Positions 35,529 through 36,849 of a stretch of 36,849 nucleotides of DNA are shown here, piece by piece. The first letter of the stretch is position 1. Each line of letters begins with the position of its first letter. The translations under genes were made by a program, and so were the position numbers. The notes below the pieces were generated by a model. That model worked only from the letters and a program-made list of their open reading frames with translations, did not search any database and was not told where the DNA came from. Source of the DNA: Sphingomonadaceae bacterium (lineage in GTDB: Bacteria > Pseudomonadota > Alphaproteobacteria > Sphingomonadales > Sphingomonadaceae); the NCBI GenBank assembly GCA_013001755.1, contig JABDLY010000125.1, positions 1 to 36,849 of the forward strand, written 5' to 3'.

Positions 35529-35897
35529 ATGATGTTGGACGACAAAGTGAAGAACAGCGACCTGATCGGCAGCGACCGGGTCGAAGGCACGGCGGTCTAT
35601 GGCGCCAATGGCGACAAGATCGGCAACGTCGAACGCGTGCTGATCGAAAAGGTCGGCGGCCAGGCCCGCGACGTCGAAATCTCGGTCGGCGGATTTCTCG
35701 GCATGGGCAGCGAATTGCACAGCCTACCCTGGGAGAAGTTCGATTACGATACCGAGCTTGGCGGTTACAAGCTCGACGTGACCGAGGACCAGTTGAAAAA
35801 CGCGCCAACCTATTCGCAAAGCGAGCGCGACAAGGCCTATGACCGCGATTATCAGGCGAATGTCTATGAATATTGGACGGTCACGCCCTATTGGTAG
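35529..35897 (+). CDS. PRC-barrel domain protein
   Basis: MMLDDKVKNSDLIGSDRVEGTAVYGANGDKIGNVERVLIEKVGGQARDVEISVGGFLGMGSELHSLPWEKFDYDTELGGYKLDVTEDQLKNAP. Confidence 0.9.
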   Translation: MMLDDKVKNSDLIGSDRVEGTAVYGANGDKIGNVERVLIEKVGGQARDVEISVGGFLGMGSELHSLPWEKFDYDTELGGYKLDVTEDQLKNAPTYSQSERDKAYDRDYQANVYEYWTVTPYW

Positions 35898-35952
35898 GGT
35901 CACAACCTGACGCCGTCCCGGCCCCCGGGCGGCGAGCGGAGCGATCCGCCGG

Positions 35953-35984
35953 AGCCTCTCCGCCAGCGCGCGAGGAGGCTTTTT
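35953..35984 (+). terminator. Rho-independent terminator after the PRC-barrel gene
   Basis: AGCCTC...GAGGCT followed by TTTTT, 56 nt after the stop. Confidence 0.65.
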
Positions 35985-36066
35985 CGTTGTCACATACGGG
36001 GTCGCAACACTCCACACGATCTTTTATAAAACATGTTAATTTTCATATATTTACATGAATATTTAG

Positions 36067-36091
36067 GGAACTATCGCAGCGTTCCGCCGTT
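36067..36091 (+). promoter_or_regulatory. EcfG-type (general stress response sigma) promoter
   Basis: GGAAC (36067-36071) N16 CGTT (36088-36091), 48 nt upstream of the small ORF at 36139. Confidence 0.65.
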
Positions 36092-36138
36092 TGATTATAC
36101 GCCGTCGCCGAAGACGGTGTTTAACAAAGGAGGGCGTT

Positions 36139-36255
36139 ATGCCCGACAAGAAAAACCAGCGTCAGAAGCAACCGCAGGATCGCCAGCAGGAGCAAGGCGA
36201 GAGCGGCCGGAACAAGCAGCCCGACCGCGAACGCAACACGCCTGCCAAGGAATAA
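36139..36255 (+). CDS. Small (38 aa) Gln/Lys/Arg-rich disordered protein
   Basis: aaaggagggcgtt RBS then MPDKKNQRQKQPQDRQQEQGESGRNKQPDRERNTPAKE*; flanked by EcfG-like promoter and strong terminator; absent from the ORF track in this frame. Confidence 0.65.
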   Translation: MPDKKNQRQKQPQDRQQEQGESGRNKQPDRERNTPAKE

Positions 36256-36280
36256 TTCCCGGTTCTTTCCTGCAGAGCGA

Positions 36281-36307
36281 GCCCGGCCTCTTTCGGGGCC
36301 GGGCTTT
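36281..36307 (+). terminator. Rho-independent terminator
   Basis: GCCCGGCC-TCTTTCGG-GGCCGGGC-TTTT directly after the 38 aa ORF. Confidence 0.85.
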
Positions 36308-36322
36308 TGCCGTCACCGCCTC

Positions 36323-36796
36323 CTATTCCTTTTTGGGCAGTGATTTTTCGAAGATTCGGACGACGACGAAGATCACCAGCCCGAGCGCCGCCGCCATCAC
36401 CGCGATCGCATAATAGCCCGCGCCGCAGGCGACGCCGATCGCGCCCGACATCCACATGCCCGCCCCCGTCGTCAGGCCCGAGACATCGCCCTTGCGGATG
36501 ATGATCGTGCCGGCGGCGAGAAAGGCGACGCCCGCCGTCACCGCCTCGATGATGCGGATCGGATCGGAGCGTATCCCTTCGCCCGCCGCCGAAAAGGCAA
36601 GGCTCATCTCGACCGTGATGACGGTGAACAAGGCCGCGGCAAGGCCCGTCAGCATATAGGTGCGCAGCCCGGCGGGCCGCTCCTTTCGTTCGCGCTCTAT
36701 GCCGATCACTCCGCAGAGCAGGCAGGCGATGCCGAGCCGTACGGCGACTTCGCCGAGACCGAGCGTGCTTTCGATATTGCCGGGCAACCAATCCAT
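36323..36796 (-). CDS. MgtC/SapB family membrane protein
   Basis: VRLGIACLLCGVIGIERERKERPAGLRTYMLTGLAAALFTVI...FLAAGTIIIRKGDVSGLTTGAGMWMSGAIGVACGAGYY. Confidence 0.93.
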   Translation of the reverse strand: MDWLPGNIESTLGLGEVAVRLGIACLLCGVIGIERERKERPAGLRTYMLTGLAAALFTVITVEMSLAFSAAGEGIRSDPIRIIEAVTAGVAFLAAGTIIIRKGDVSGLTTGAGMWMSGAIGVACGAGYYAIAVMAAALGLVIFVVVRIFEKSLPKKE

Positions 36797-36849
36797 AGTG
36801 TCAGTCCGTTCTCGCCTGTGCTTGCATGACCAACGATCCCAGCAACCAA

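Noticed and set aside
36826-36849. ATGACCAACGATCCCAGCAACCAA at the window end as a new CDS start
   Set aside because: Only 8 codons visible and no clear RBS; cannot be supported.
1-36849. Anti-phage defence, toxin-antitoxin, restriction-modification, CRISPR, integrase or IS element
   Set aside because: No transposase, integrase, nuclease or array signature recognised on either strand.

Overview
The window is a GC-rich alphaproteobacterial chromosome segment. Protein style and the GTA gene types suggest Sphingomonadales, but this is inferred without database access. Main content: (1) an ABC-transporter-dependent (kps-type) capsule locus at about 3.4-18.7 kb, with a tviB-like dehydrogenase, kdsB, kdsA, a kdsD/kpsF-type isomerase, kpsS-like gene, OPX/kpsD-like, kpsE, kpsT, kpsM, ugd, two glycosyltransferases and one orphan coiled-coil protein; (2) an OmpA-family porin with a long proline linker; (3) a collapsed gene transfer agent (GTA)/HK97-type remnant on the minus strand at about 20.5-23.5 kb: TerS-like gene, apparent protease C-terminal stub, possible capsid N-terminus fused to a tail 'megatron' C-terminus, and a DUF2793 fibre gene, the last two frameshifted and two unrelated plus-strand genes sitting inside; (4) a second half with a TPR protein, winged-helix regulator plus membrane protein, DUF2141 protein, methyltransferase, a large VIT/vWA/DUF2135 protein carrying a TonB-receptor-like 'VIVTGSR' segment, overlapping PilZ genes, an alpha/beta hydrolase, a multi-TM sensor-like protein without a kinase, a PRC-barrel protein and MgtC; (5) two very short disordered-protein genes, both absent from the ORF track as proteins, each preceded by an exact GGAAC-N16/17-CGTT EcfG-type general stress response promoter; (6) several families of intergenic palindromic repeats. 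No tRNA, rRNA or CRISPR array was recognised.
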